A stretch of 64,000 bases of DNA from Marivirga sericea (GCF_900177665.1 NZ_FXAW01000006.1:124001-188000); one strand, 5' to 3'; shown: positions 27,380-37,303, counted from the stretch's first letter. Notes: generated by a model not told the origin, from the sequence alone. Numbers and translations are program-made.

Positions 27380-28903
27380 ATGCCAAAATACTTCTACATC
27401 TTATTTGTCTTAATTTTTACCATCTCTTGCACAGAGATTGAAAACAAAGAAGAGAAAGGCGAGCCAACTAGGTACCAAGAAAAATATAGACCTCAATATC
27501 ATTTCACACCACCTTCCGGATGGATGAACGACCCTAACGGCATGGTGTATTATGCGGGTGAATATCATTTATTTTACCAGCATAACCCCGATTCGACTGT
27601 CTGGGGTCCGATGCACTGGGGGCATGCTGTAAGCGAGGATCTAGTGAATTGGGAACATTTACCAATCGCAATTTACCCTGATAGCTTAGGGACAATTTTT
27701 AGCGGAAGTGCGGTCCTAGATCAAAAAAATACATCAGGATTGGGGACTGAAAACAATCCGCCTTTAGTGGCCATTTATACTTATCATAATGCGGAGATGG
27801 AAAAGGCAGGTAGCGATAAATTTCAAACTCAAGGAATCGCATATAGTATTGATAGCGGAAGAAATTGGCAAAAATATGAAGGTAATCCAGTCCTGAAGAA
27901 CCCAGGTATAAAAGATTTTAGAGACCCAAAAGTAAGTTGGCACAGTGAAAGTCAAAAATGGATAATGTCGCTTGCAGTTAAGGATAAGATTAGTTTCTAC
28001 TCTTCACCTGATTTACTAAACTGGACCTTTGAGAGTGATTTTGGACAAGCATTAGGAGCACACGGTGGAGTTTGGGAATGTCCAGACCTATTCCCTCTTG
28101 ATTTTGCGGGCGAAGAAAAGTGGATATTGCTTGTGAGTATTAATCCGGGAGGTCCAAACGGTGGTTCAGCTACTCAGTACTTTATTGGAGATTTTGATGG
28201 GAAAGAATTTACCACAGAACAAGAAGAAACACTTTGGGTCGATTACGGCACTGACAATTATGCGGGGGTGACTTGGTCAAACGTAAATGATAAACAGCTA
28301 TTTTTAGGTTGGATGAGCAATTGGCAATATGCAAACATAGTACCAACTGATAACTGGAGAAGTGCGATGACAATTGCAAGAGAACTGTCTTTATCAGAAA
28401 TAGACGGTAAGCTTCGATTACTTAATAGTCCTGTAGAAAACTATAAAAACCTATTGCAAAAAAAATCCCACAATTGGGAATTGATAGGACAAGATTCTTT
28501 TCTGCTACAGCAGGCTTCAGAATGGACTGAGTTTTCTTTTAAGAACAATCGCTCTGATAATCAATTAATTAGATTCGACTTCTTCAATGACGAGGGAGAA
28601 GAATTATTGTTTAACCTTGACTTCGCAGAGAATATAGTTTCAATAGATCGGTCACTGATTGATAACCATAGTTTTTCAGAAAAATTTAAATCTGTTCAAA
28701 AAGCACCGATGAATGTCAGTTCAGATAAATTAAAAATAGAGATCTATAAAGACGCCTCCTCCGTGGAAATTTTTATTAATGAAGGAGAGTTAGTGATGTC
28801 GGCTCTCTATTTTAGCGAGAAAGACTTGAATAGGATCAGAGTAACATCAAACCATAGCATGACAGCAGATATACAAGCTGCTGATTTCCATTCAATCTGG
28901 TAA
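27380..28903 (+). CDS. Secreted GH32 beta-fructosidase lipoprotein
   Basis: A 507-residue glycoside hydrolase family 32 enzyme. Its N-terminus is a lipoprotein signal with lipobox TISC (Cys17). The catalytic set is complete: nucleophile D51 in WMNDPNG, transition-state stabiliser D182 in FRDPKV, and acid/base E233 in WECPDLF. A five-bladed propeller and a C-terminal beta-sandwich follow. It cleaves terminal or internal fructosyl bonds of sucrose, levan or inulin outside the cell or in the periplasm. No SusC/SusD pair or fructokinase lies near, so it is not in a visible utilisation locus. Confidence 0.92.
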   Translation: MPKYFYILFVLIFTISCTEIENKEEKGEPTRYQEKYRPQYHFTPPSGWMNDPNGMVYYAGEYHLFYQHNPDSTVWGPMHWGHAVSEDLVNWEHLPIAIYPDSLGTIFSGSAVLDQKNTSGLGTENNPPLVAIYTYHNAEMEKAGSDKFQTQGIAYSIDSGRNWQKYEGNPVLKNPGIKDFRDPKVSWHSESQKWIMSLAVKDKISFYSSPDLLNWTFESDFGQALGAHGGVWECPDLFPLDFAGEEKWILLVSINPGGPNGGSATQYFIGDFDGKEFTTEQEETLWVDYGTDNYAGVTWSNVNDKQLFLGWMSNWQYANIVPTDNWRSAMTIARELSLSEIDGKLRLLNSPVENYKNLLQKKSHNWELIGQDSFLLQQASEWTEFSFKNNRSDNQLIRFDFFNDEGEELLFNLDFAENIVSIDRSLIDNHSFSEKFKSVQKAPMNVSSDKLKIEIYKDASSVEIFINEGELVMSALYFSEKDLNRIRVTSNHSMTADIQAADFHSIW

Positions 28904-29280
28904 AATAAAAAGAGTAAAACAGTAATAATCTAAGCTGTAATCTTCTCTAGGTCACAACCAAAAGACAAAATAGGGCTGGCAAGGTATACGCATGAAAAGA
29001 AAATCTAATTAAACGAGCTAATCTTATTATTTGATTGATTGCCTTTTTATCATCTTAGTATGGGGCATAAATCTTCTCAAAGGATATTACTGCGTTTTAT
29101 GTTTTCGATGGAGCCGAGTGAGTTTTCTCAAATTTTTCTGTTCTTCAACGGCTAGCGCTCTTTGACTCTTCCCTCTGAATTGGTAGGGTCCCTTAGTTAA
29201 TAAGTTTCATTTTTATGTTAAACTCACTGCGTGGTTCGCAAGGGAAACAGGATTTTGAAATCAGTTTACTTCATAAAAGC
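28904..29280. other. Non-coding gap without a recognised gene
   Basis: I find no RNA gene or start-led frame here. A minus-strand open stretch at 29087-29206 encodes a basic KSQRALAVEEQKNLRKLTRLHRKHK-like segment but has no start codon, so it may be a decayed gene fragment or chance. Confidence 0.4.
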
Positions 29281-29318
29281 AAAAAGGGTTAAGAAATTAT
29301 ACTTTCTCAACCCTTTTT
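29281..29318 (-). terminator. Terminator of the S1/P1 nuclease gene
   Basis: A 16-base stem (AAAAAGGGTTGAGAAA on the minus strand with TTTCTTAACCCTTTTT, one G-U pair) and a 6-base loop sit about 30 bp after the nuclease stop codon. The G-U pairing favours the minus-strand RNA. The A/T flanks make it possibly bidirectional. Confidence 0.75.
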
Positions 29319-29349
29319 AATTACATTTTTAGGTATTTAATATTCCTGT

Positions 29350-30138
29350 TTATCCGTAAATCTCGTTCAAAAGACCTGCTAATCTAATGCCTGCCTTTTT
29401 AATTTGAACTTGTACGGTGTCCCAATTTTTATAGCTGTATTCATACCCAATATACATATCCTCTGGTAAAGCATATACTTGATCTCTCAAACCCATAGCT
29501 TCTTTGTACCAATCGTCAATCGTATTGCTTTGCAAAGCTTTTACTTCTTCTTTGGTGGTGATGTTAACCATATTGGCTAATTCGGTATAGCTAAATGCTT
29601 TCGAGTCGATCATTTCGCTGTCCCAAACGCGGTGCAGATTAGAGTTTTTACCAAACCATTTTAGTTTAATGGCATTGCCTCCCATATCTTCCCCATTTCC
29701 TACATGGCACGGCTGATGTATATCTCCCACTAGATGGATCAGCATTTTCAGCTTATTTTGCTCTTCTTGGGCACTTAAATTTCCTGCCTTCAATTCTTTG
29801 ATGATTTCTTCAATCTTCATGATGATGTCACCATCGGCACTTTTCTCTGTTTCTTCGTAAGTCATCCCATCTGGAATGGTCACATAATGCCAGGGTTTAG
29901 CATAGTCCCAGCTATCTTCTGATTTAATGTTGTCCATCCAAACACTAGCTACCGCTATGGATTCTCTATTCAATATCTCACTTACTTTCTTTTCAACTTT
30001 TCTTTTCAAATAGAAGGAAGCCACTTCACCAACAGCTCTGTGGCCTGTTTGACCCCACGCTAAAGCTTGAGACAGAGTGAAAATACATAAAATAAAAGTG
30101 CTTATAAATCTGATCTTCATATTTTTAAATTTTTGCAA
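29350..30138 (-). CDS. S1/P1-type zinc nuclease, secreted
   Basis: A 262-residue S1/P1 nuclease of the phospholipase C/P1 superfamily. A signal peptide (FISTFILCIFTLSQALAW) would be cut to leave an N-terminal tryptophan (WGQTGHRAVGEVA), whose amino group binds zinc in this family. Other ligands are in WHYVTIPDG, HLVGDIHQPCHVG and NLHRVWDSEMI. These enzymes degrade single-stranded RNA and DNA and remove 3' phosphates, probably for phosphate or nucleotide scavenging. It lies 27 bp downstream of uvrB's stop, on the same strand, so read-through is possible. Confidence 0.92.
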   Translation of the reverse strand: MQKFKNMKIRFISTFILCIFTLSQALAWGQTGHRAVGEVASFYLKRKVEKKVSEILNRESIAVASVWMDNIKSEDSWDYAKPWHYVTIPDGMTYEETEKSADGDIIMKIEEIIKELKAGNLSAQEEQNKLKMLIHLVGDIHQPCHVGNGEDMGGNAIKLKWFGKNSNLHRVWDSEMIDSKAFSYTELANMVNITTKEEVKALQSNTIDDWYKEAMGLRDQVYALPEDMYIGYEYSYKNWDTVQVQIKKAGIRLAGLLNEIYG

Positions 30139-30165
30139 ATATAGTCTTTTAGTAATACCGAAAGG

Positions 30166-32190
30166 TTATTTTTTGTCTCGTAATTTCTGGAGTTCTTGCC
30201 ATTCATCTCTTAGCCTAGCTGCTTCTATAAAATCGAGATCTTTTGCTGCTTTCTCCATTTTCTTCTTCGTTGCTGTAATCATTTTATTTAGTGCTGGCTT
30301 ATCCATATATTGAACCACAGGATCAGCAGCCACCGAGGTTTCTTCGATTCCAGCATAATATTTCTGTTGTGAGGTCTTTTTAGAATCAACTGCAACAGTT
30401 TGCCCTAAAATACTTTCTCTAGATTTAAAAACGGTTTTCGGGGTGATTCCATGTTCATCATTATACGCTTTTTGAATCGCTCTTCTACGATTCGTTTCAT
30501 CTATTGCTTGCTCCATAGAAGCCGTCATCTTATCAGCATACATGATTACTTTTCCTTTTTCATTTCTGGCAGCTCTACCAATGGTTTGAACTAATGAACG
30601 CTGGTTCCTTAAAAAGCCTTCCTTATCTGCATCTAAAATTGCCACGAGCGAAACTTCTGGTAAGTCTAAGCCTTCTCTAAGTAGATTTACTCCAACCAAC
30701 ACATCAAATTCACCTAATCTCAAATCTCTGAGAATTTCAACTCGATCTAAAGTATCTACCTCGGAATGAATGTAACGAGACTTAACGCCTGCTCTGCCCA
30801 AGAATTTGTGCAGTTCTTCTGCCATTCTTTTGGTTAAAGTAGTGCATAATACGCGCTCATTTAGCTTTACTCTTTCATCGATCTCCTCCAATAAATCATC
30901 GATTTGATTTCCACTTGGCCGAACATCAATTTCGGGGTCTAGTAAGCCTGTCGGACGAATCACTTGTTCCACTACGGTTCCTTCTGTTTTCCGCAACTCA
31001 TATTCAGCAGGAGTGGCGCTTACATAGATAGTTTGCCCTATCAAATTTTCAAATTCATCAAATTGTAATGGTCTATTATCCATTGCAGAAGGAAGCCTAT
31101 ATCCATAATCCACCAGATTGATTTTTCTAGCTCTGTCTCCACCATACATGGCTCTCACTTGCGGAACGGTGACATGACTTTCATCAATCACCATCAAATA
31201 ATCATCAGGGAAATAATCTAACAAACAGAAAGGTCTAGAGCCTGGAGTTCTTCGATCAAAGTAGCGAGAGTAATTCTCAACACCAGAACAGTACCCTAAT
31301 TCCCTCATCATTTCAATATCAAATTCAGTTCTTTCTTGAAGACGCTTGGCTTCTAAGAACCGACCATCTCTTTCAAAAAACTTGACCTGTTCTACCATAT
31401 CGTTTTGAATTTCTTTGATGGCTTGGTGCAGAACATCTTTTCCAGTCACAAAAAGGTTAGCAGGGAAAATACTTATAATTTTTTCTTCAGATATCTTTTT
31501 CCCAGACTCGGGGTCTATTCGTTGTATAGACTCTATTTCATCTCCCCAGAACATAATTCGGTAAGCAAAATCTGCATAAGCCACAAAAATATCAACTGTA
31601 TCTCCCTTTACTCTGAAAGTCCCCCTCTTGAATTCTGCTGTTGTTCTATTATAGAGAATATCCACAAAAGCAAATAAGAGTTGATTTCGAGGCACTTTAT
31701 CACCTTGTTGTAGACGAATAATATTTTTACCGAATTCTTCCGGATTTCCTATACCATAAATACATGAAACCGAGGCCACAACAATTACGTCTCTTCGACC
31801 AGATAATAAGGCAGAAGTAGCACTTAACCTTAGTTTTTCAATTTCTTCATTAATAGAGAGATCCTTTTCTATATAAACATTGCTTGAAGGAATAAATGCT
31901 TCAGGCTGATAATAATCATAGTAAGAAATAAAATATTCAACCGCATTTTCAGGAAAAAACTGCTTGAATTCACCATAAAGCTGGGCAGCAAGTGTTTTAT
32001 TGTGACTAAGAACTAGAGTAGGCTTTTGGACTCGCTCTACTAAGTTCGCTATCGTAAAAGTTTTTCCTGACCCAGTTACCCCTAAAAGTACTTGATCTTG
32101 TTCCCCTTCTTCAACTCCTTTTTGTAGTTCATTAATTGCTTTCGGTTGATCACCCGTTGGCTGGTATTCACTTATGATTTTAAAATCCAT
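30166..32190 (-). CDS. uvrB: Excinuclease ABC subunit B
   Basis: A 674-residue UvrB. Walker A GVTGSGKT is at residues about 38-45; the beta-hairpin region YYDYYQPEAFIP, the helicase motif DESH, and the C-terminal UVR motif (MEKAAKDLDFIEAARLRDEW) that contacts UvrC are all present. It loads onto damaged DNA with UvrA and positions UvrC in nucleotide excision repair. Length is normal. A TATATTTG (minus strand, 32229-32236) upstream may be its -7 box. Confidence 0.97.
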   Translation of the reverse strand: MDFKIISEYQPTGDQPKAINELQKGVEEGEQDQVLLGVTGSGKTFTIANLVERVQKPTLVLSHNKTLAAQLYGEFKQFFPENAVEYFISYYDYYQPEAFIPSSNVYIEKDLSINEEIEKLRLSATSALLSGRRDVIVVASVSCIYGIGNPEEFGKNIIRLQQGDKVPRNQLLFAFVDILYNRTTAEFKRGTFRVKGDTVDIFVAYADFAYRIMFWGDEIESIQRIDPESGKKISEEKIISIFPANLFVTGKDVLHQAIKEIQNDMVEQVKFFERDGRFLEAKRLQERTEFDIEMMRELGYCSGVENYSRYFDRRTPGSRPFCLLDYFPDDYLMVIDESHVTVPQVRAMYGGDRARKINLVDYGYRLPSAMDNRPLQFDEFENLIGQTIYVSATPAEYELRKTEGTVVEQVIRPTGLLDPEIDVRPSGNQIDDLLEEIDERVKLNERVLCTTLTKRMAEELHKFLGRAGVKSRYIHSEVDTLDRVEILRDLRLGEFDVLVGVNLLREGLDLPEVSLVAILDADKEGFLRNQRSLVQTIGRAARNEKGKVIMYADKMTASMEQAIDETNRRRAIQKAYNDEHGITPKTVFKSRESILGQTVAVDSKKTSQQKYYAGIEETSVAADPVVQYMDKPALNKMITATKKKMEKAAKDLDFIEAARLRDEWQELQKLRDKK

Positions 32191-32228
32191 ACTTACAACA
32201 AACGATTAAGTTGGAAAATGTTTGAGAA

Positions 32229-32236
32229 CAAATATA
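32229..32236 (-). promoter_or_regulatory. Possible -7 box of uvrB
   Basis: TATATTTG on the minus strand fits TAnnTTTG, about 39 bp before the uvrB start. No good -33 box was found at the standard distance. Confidence 0.3.
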
Positions 32237-32394
32237 AACAGAATTCAGGGTAATAATTGCACATCCGAAATGTGATTAGAAGTAATATATGTAACTATTA
32301 TTACACATGGCTCTTGTGTTTCAGAAAATACAGTAATAACCTAATCTTACTAGATTTATAACCGTTTTAAAAAAGAAGACAAAAACAAGTAGAA

Positions 32395-32784
32395 ATGAAT
32401 TACTATCACTCTAAAATAGTTAAAGGAAAATCTTTTGAGACAGTAAGAAATGCTGTAGAAGTAGCGCTAAAAGATAATGGTTTTGGCGTCTTAACCGAAA
32501 TAGATTTTAAAGCCACAATGAAGAAGAAATTGAACAAGGACTATTTGCCTCATGTGATTTTGGGAGCGTGCAACCCCACTTATGCAGACAAAGTAGTTTC
32601 AATTGAGCCTCATATCAGCACTATGCTGCCTTGCAATGTAACAATTCGGGAAATGGAAAGTGGAGAAATCGAAGTTTCTGCTATTGATCCTGCAGCCGCT
32701 ATGGGTGTAGTGGAAAATGAGGAAATAGTGCAGCATGCTGAAGAAGTAAATGAAATGCTTAAAAATGTTTTAAAAGCAATCTGA
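32395..32784 (+). CDS. DUF302-domain protein
   Basis: A 129-residue DUF302 protein. The family pattern is clear: a helix with FETVRNAVEVALKDNGFGVLTEIDF, then a strand with HVILGACNPTYADKVVSIEPHISTMLPCNVTIRE, and a C-terminal D-P-AAAMGVVENEEI block. The fold is a small alpha/beta protein, cytoplasmic here since no signal is seen. Biochemical role is not established; cysteines C58 and C80 might bind metal or lipid. It stands alone, divergent from uvrB. Confidence 0.85.
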   Translation: MNYYHSKIVKGKSFETVRNAVEVALKDNGFGVLTEIDFKATMKKKLNKDYLPHVILGACNPTYADKVVSIEPHISTMLPCNVTIREMESGEIEVSAIDPAAAMGVVENEEIVQHAEEVNEMLKNVLKAI

Positions 32785-32817
32785 TATTATGAACTAGGGC
32801 AGCAGAAATGTTGCCCT

Positions 32818-33789
32818 TTAATCAAATTCATCTTCAATATCACCTACTATAGTTTCTACCAGATTTTCTAAGGTAATCATGCCAAGAATCTTATCATCAT
32901 TGGATTTGACCATAGAGATATGAAATCTATTCTCGTTCATTTTTTTTAAAAGCGTAATGATAGGCGTGTTTTCGTTTATAAAAATAATAGGCCTTATAAA
33001 TTCAGTAAGACGATTCTCAGAATCTTCTCTCTCATTGAGCGCAATTTCCTTAAAATTGATGTACCCATACACCTCTTCAATAGAATCAGTACGGCTTATA
33101 GGATAACGCGTGTGCTTATGTCTACTAGCTAGATTAAAGTATTTATCAAAGCTTATATTCTCCTTGAAAAAGATGATCTTTTCAACAGGTAACATGATTT
33201 CTTTTACAAATCGTTTTTTTAAAGTTGAAGTATTGATAATGATATTCTCTTGGTCAGTATCGATGATCTTCTCCATTTTTGCCATTCTTGCAATTGTTCG
33301 AATATCATCAAGGCTGTAGGGACTGCTCTTTTTTCTTTTTCCCACTAGTAGTTTAGTAAATGCCTGCGTCACTAAAATAAAAGGGTGCAGAATTTTAATA
33401 AGGAGCTGAAGAGGCCAGGCCATCTTTCTTGAGATTAAGTTGGATTTATTTACTCCAATCACTTTAGGAAGAATCTCCGTTCCAAAAAGAATGACAATCG
33501 TAAAAATTACTGAGAAAATCCAAATGTATTTTTCACCGTATAGAGCGTCAAAAGCACTACCTGCAATAGTTGCACCACCAGTATGGGCAATGGTATTTAA
33601 GATAAGAATAGCAGAGATTGGCCTATCAATATTGGATTTGAGTTTATGCATAATCCTAGCATAAGTCAAACCTTTTTCTTTATCAGTTTCTATTTTTACT
33701 TTATCTACACTGAGCAAGACTGCTTCAGCCATAGAACATAAAAAGGATACAAATACTGCTACAAATGTGCTTAATACGAAAACAAGCAT
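32818..33789 (-). CDS. CNNM/CorC-type membrane protein with CBS domains
   Basis: A 323-residue protein with a DUF21 (CNNM) membrane domain of about three to four helices at residues 1-145, followed by two CBS motifs (about 195-320, VKEIMLPVEKIIFF... and ILGMITLENLVETIVGDIEDEFD). CNNM/CorC proteins are linked to Mg2+ efflux or ion homeostasis. It lacks the C-terminal CorC_HlyC domain present in its neighbour gldE, so it is a shorter paralogue. It is 32 bp downstream of gldE on the same strand, suggesting a common operon. Confidence 0.85.
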   Translation of the reverse strand: MLVFVLSTFVAVFVSFLCSMAEAVLLSVDKVKIETDKEKGLTYARIMHKLKSNIDRPISAILILNTIAHTGGATIAGSAFDALYGEKYIWIFSVIFTIVILFGTEILPKVIGVNKSNLISRKMAWPLQLLIKILHPFILVTQAFTKLLVGKRKKSSPYSLDDIRTIARMAKMEKIIDTDQENIIINTSTLKKRFVKEIMLPVEKIIFFKENISFDKYFNLASRHKHTRYPISRTDSIEEVYGYINFKEIALNEREDSENRLTEFIRPIIFINENTPIITLLKKMNENRFHISMVKSNDDKILGMITLENLVETIVGDIEDEFD

Positions 33790-33821
33790 AGGAATCTATT
33801 TAGTTTTCAATAAGAGAATTA

Positions 33822-35144
33822 CTACTTCTTAGTAAATACTCTAACTCTTTTGATTCTTTTTTGGTCTACTGCCACTACCGTAAAAGTAAAATTGTTGAAT
33901 TTTATCTTCTCTCCAGTTCGAGGCAATTTGCTATTGATTTCTAAGATCAATCCTCCGAGGGATTCACTTTCTCCTTTTACTTCTTCAAAGGTGCTGGGTT
34001 CTTCATTAATAATTTTACAAAAATCGTTCAGGGAGGTTCTACCTTCAAAAATATAAGTGTAGTCATCTAACTTATTGTAGGCGACATCAATATCCTCATC
34101 AAACTCATCATTGATCTCTCCTACAATTTCCTCAATCACATCTTCTAAGGTAATTAGTCCTGAAGTGCCACCGTACTCATCTACTACTATAGCCATGTGA
34201 ACTCTTTTTTCTTGAAAGTCCTTTAACAAGCTATCAACTTTCTTGGATTCTGGAACAAAAAAACCAGGCCTTAAAAGTGTTTGCCATTCGAAATTATCTT
34301 CCTTCTCAATGTAGGGTAATAAATCCTTTACATAAAGAATACCTTCAATTTTGTCTATAGTATCACGGTAAACGGGAATTCTACTAAAACCATTTTTGTT
34401 GATTTGATCCATCAATTTATGGTAATCGTCTTCAATGTCGAAGGCAGTTATGTCCAAACGAGATTTCATTACCTGGCGAACAGAGAGCGTACCAAAATTT
34501 ACGATACCTTTCAAGATACCTTTTTCTTCTTCTGTAGTGTCTTTATCTGCAGTAATCTCTAAAGCATGATGTAATTCATCAATAGAGACACTGAACCCTT
34601 TTTGCTCAACTCTTTTTTCGATAATGTTACTTAAACTCATCAATGATATTGATAAGGGGCTGAAAATCTTAGCTGAGAAATTCAAAGGAAGGGCCATTCT
34701 GGAAGCAAAGCTTAAATTATTTTGATTAGCATACACTTTAGGAACAATCTCGCCATAGAAAACGATCAGGAATGTGATAATAGCGGTTAAAGTTACAACT
34801 AGTAAACCTTCCGTTTCTTTAGTACCTACGATCTCCCAGGTTACGTAAGTTGAAAGTGTTACAATTCCTACATTAATAAAATTGTTAAGGATAAGAATAG
34901 TTGCTAGCAAACGTTTGGGGTTTTTAAGCAACTCCAGAATAGTCTGCTCTTTAGGCTGGCTGCTCGTTTTGCATTTGGCTAAATCGTCATGCGATAGAGA
35001 AAAGAATGCAACTTCGGAGCCTGATACAAGTGCCGACATCAAAAGTAAAAACATCATCAATAAACTATTGATGATGTAAAACCAATGATTGCCATTTTCG
35101 GCTATGCTTGCTAATAAAAATATACTAGGGGAAGGGTCTTCCAA
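33822..35144 (-). CDS. gldE: Gliding motility-associated CNNM/CorC protein GldE
   Basis: A 440-residue protein: DUF21 membrane domain (residues about 20-195), a CBS pair (about 225-350, VVDEYGGTSGLITLEDVIEEIVGEINDEFDE) and a C-terminal CorC_HlyC domain. GldE belongs to the Bacteroidota gliding set, and its place directly after ssb and mutY supports that name. It is thought to assist GldD, possibly in ion or lipid handling at the membrane. The window contains no other gld genes. Any statement that the strain glides would be inference. Confidence 0.8.
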   Translation of the reverse strand: MEDPSPSIFLLASIAENGNHWFYIINSLLMMFLLLMSALVSGSEVAFFSLSHDDLAKCKTSSQPKEQTILELLKNPKRLLATILILNNFINVGIVTLSTYVTWEIVGTKETEGLLVVTLTAIITFLIVFYGEIVPKVYANQNNLSFASRMALPLNFSAKIFSPLSISLMSLSNIIEKRVEQKGFSVSIDELHHALEITADKDTTEEEKGILKGIVNFGTLSVRQVMKSRLDITAFDIEDDYHKLMDQINKNGFSRIPVYRDTIDKIEGILYVKDLLPYIEKEDNFEWQTLLRPGFFVPESKKVDSLLKDFQEKRVHMAIVVDEYGGTSGLITLEDVIEEIVGEINDEFDEDIDVAYNKLDDYTYIFEGRTSLNDFCKIINEEPSTFEEVKGESESLGGLILEINSKLPRTGEKIKFNNFTFTVVAVDQKRIKRVRVFTKK

Positions 35145-35161
35145 TTTTTATATTTATTTAT

Positions 35162-35614
35162 TTAAAATGGTAAATCATCCATTTCGCTATTGGTATCCGG
35201 CGTTTGACTGGCTGCCGCAGTACCTTGACTACTGGATTGATTTCCTGAGTAATTGGATGACTGACCAGCGTCATCTCCACTTTTCTTTCCACCGAGCATG
35301 GTCATTTGGTCACCTACAACTTCTGTAGTATATCGAGTTACGCCATCTTTTTCCCACGATCGGGTTCTAAGTTTTCCTTCGATGAAAACGCTATCTCCTT
35401 TTTTCAAATATTTTTCAGCTACCTCAGCCAAACCCCTCCAAAGCACAATATTGTGCCATTCCGTTTGGTCAACTCGCTCTCCTGAATTTCTGTCTTTATA
35501 GGTTTCGGTTGTGGCTATTGAAAAATTTGCAACGGATGCTCCATTGTCTAAATGTCTTACTTCTGGGTCTTTACCCAAATTTCCAATCAAAATGACTTTG
35601 TTTACTCCTGCCAT
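35162..35614 (-). CDS. ssb: Single-stranded DNA-binding protein
   Basis: A 150-residue SSB. The OB-fold begins VNKVILIGNLGKDPEVRHL and covers about residues 4-105, followed by a G/S/Q/A-rich linker and the acidic tip DDLPF, the conserved C-terminal peptide that recruits replication and repair proteins. It coats single-stranded DNA as a tetramer. It precedes gldE by 17 bp and follows mutY, and the three likely form one transcript. Confidence 0.96.
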   Translation of the reverse strand: MAGVNKVILIGNLGKDPEVRHLDNGASVANFSIATTETYKDRNSGERVDQTEWHNIVLWRGLAEVAEKYLKKGDSVFIEGKLRTRSWEKDGVTRYTTEVVGDQMTMLGGKKSGDDAGQSSNYSGNQSSSQGTAAASQTPDTNSEMDDLPF

Positions 35615-35717
35615 AAGTTAAAAAGTTTTAGTTCAAAATTACAGTTAATAGTTGAAGCAAACTGCTTTTTAGCGGGAAATATTTTCCAAGCAGTTAAATC
35701 TTCAGGTATAAATTTAC

Positions 35718-36764
35718 CTAAAAATCTTTGCTTGTCAAATAATTCTCGATCAATCTGGGCTTTGGAAGTTCTTCAACCTCTTGTTTAGTATAATACTTTA
35801 ATCTATGGTCTTCTACGGTATTCTCTTTGAATGAATTTAACTCCACAAAAACTGCTTCCAGTCGCTGATGTGAAAGTATATGTTTGATGGGCTCAGATAT
35901 TTCCGCTACTTCCGCATTAAAATATTTTTCACTAACTTTTTCAAAAATCTCTTCTGTTGATAAGGAGTTATTTGTTTCTATTAAATCAAAATCAAATAAA
36001 CCTTGCCAAATATCATTTGGGCCTCTCTTCTTCATAGCTAATTTCTCGTCCTTCTGCCATATCAAATAATAGAGATACCTGTTTTTGATCTTGATTTTCT
36101 TTTTCTTAATGGGTAATTCTGATTGCCTATGCTGTATTCTTGCTATACAATCTTCTGAAAGCGGACAATTTTCACAATCAAATTTCTTCGGAGTACAAAT
36201 TGTTGCTCCTAATTCCATTATGGCCTGATTGAAATTAGAAGCTTCATCTTTTGGAATGATTTCGCTGGCAATATTGAAAAAAGTGCCGAAGCTTTTCGGT
36301 TGAGCTATATCATCTGATATATCAAAATACCTTGCAAGGACCCTAAAAACGTTGCCGTCTACAACGGGCACTGACTCATCGAACGCAAAAGAGGCTATTG
36401 CCGCTGCCGTATATTTTCCAATACCTTTTAATTTCTGAAGTTCTTGATATGATTTTGGAAACTTTCCATCGTAGTCATTAACAATTGATTTTGCGCACTC
36501 ATGAAGATTTCTTGCACGAGAATAGTACCCCAACCCTTGCCACAATCTCATAACTTGATCTTCAGGAGCATTCGCTAAAGCATAAACAGTTGGATAATGG
36601 CTGACAAATTTATCAAAGTACGGCAATCCTTGATTAACTCTCGTTTGCTGAAGAATGATTTCTGAGAGCCATATTTTATAGGGATCCGAAGTATTTCTCC
36701 AAGGTAGGTCTCTTTTATTAATCTTGTACCATGAGATAAGTCGGTTTGAGAAGCTTTGCGTCAT
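35718..36764 (-). CDS. mutY: A/G-specific adenine glycosylase
   Basis: A 348-residue MutY. Its HhH-GPD fold has the helix-hairpin-helix LKGIGKYTAAAIASFAF with the catalytic aspartate in PVVDGNVFRVLAR, and the [4Fe-4S] cluster cysteines in CENCPLSEDC. The C-terminal NUDIX-like domain (about 230-340) reads 8-oxoG. It removes adenine opposite 8-oxoguanine. It leads the mutY-ssb-gldE cluster, an order often seen in Bacteroidota. Confidence 0.95.
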   Translation of the reverse strand: MTQSFSNRLISWYKINKRDLPWRNTSDPYKIWLSEIILQQTRVNQGLPYFDKFVSHYPTVYALANAPEDQVMRLWQGLGYYSRARNLHECAKSIVNDYDGKFPKSYQELQKLKGIGKYTAAAIASFAFDESVPVVDGNVFRVLARYFDISDDIAQPKSFGTFFNIASEIIPKDEASNFNQAIMELGATICTPKKFDCENCPLSEDCIARIQHRQSELPIKKKKIKIKNRYLYYLIWQKDEKLAMKKRGPNDIWQGLFDFDLIETNNSLSTEEIFEKVSEKYFNAEVAEISEPIKHILSHQRLEAVFVELNSFKENTVEDHRLKYYTKQEVEELPKPRLIENYLTSKDF

Positions 36765-36934
36765 ATAAATGCAAATATGGGTAATCTTAAATTAAATAAA
36801 TAAAAAATATAAAGATGAAGTTATTAATAAGTTTTTGCATAAATTGTTGATAATTAAAAAGTTAAATATGAAATATCGATTTAAAGCTTACATATCTTTA
36901 AAAGATTTTACTTTTAAATTCAAAAATGTAAGGT

Positions 36935-36942
36935 TACCTTTG
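36935..36942 (+). promoter_or_regulatory. -7 box of the HU/IHF gene
   Basis: TACCTTTG matches TAnnTTTG exactly, 53 bp before the GTG start. The 231-bp mutY-HU spacer is otherwise AT-rich with no gene. Confidence 0.55.
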
Positions 36943-36995
36943 CAGACCCAAAATGAACGGGAGAATTTTTTTAATAATTTTAAATATAAACAAGC

Positions 36996-37295
36996 GTGAC
37001 TAAAGCAGACGTTATATCAGAAATTTCTGAAAAAACAGGTATAGACAAAGCAGATGTAACCGCTACAGTAGAAGCATTCTTCTCTGTTGTGAAGGACTCA
37101 ATGGCTGATGGTGAAAATATTTATGTGAGAGGCTTTGGTAGTTTTGTGAATAAAAAGAGAGCAAAGAAAATTGCTAGAAATATTTCCAAGAATACCGCTA
37201 TCGTAATAGATGAACATTATGTACCTAGTTTTAAACCCTCAAAAGTTTTTGTGGAGAAAATCAAAACCTCAAATAAAATCACTGAAGAAGTATAA
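36996..37295 (+). CDS. HU/IHF-family DNA-bending protein
   Basis: A 99-residue histone-like protein: the N-terminal helices TKADVISEISEKTGIDKADVTATVEAFF, then the beta-arm region IYVRGFGSFVNKKRAKKIARNISKNT ending in PSFKPSKVFVEKI. It bends or constrains DNA as a dimer. Start codon is GTG at 36996, from which the frame has the canonical TKADVI start, so no earlier start is needed. Typically abundant. It is followed 8 bp later by a TPR gene, suggesting co-transcription. Confidence 0.93.
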   Translation: MTKADVISEISEKTGIDKADVTATVEAFFSVVKDSMADGENIYVRGFGSFVNKKRAKKIARNISKNTAIVIDEHYVPSFKPSKVFVEKIKTSNKITEEV

Positions 37296-37303
37296 ATCCT
37301 GGC

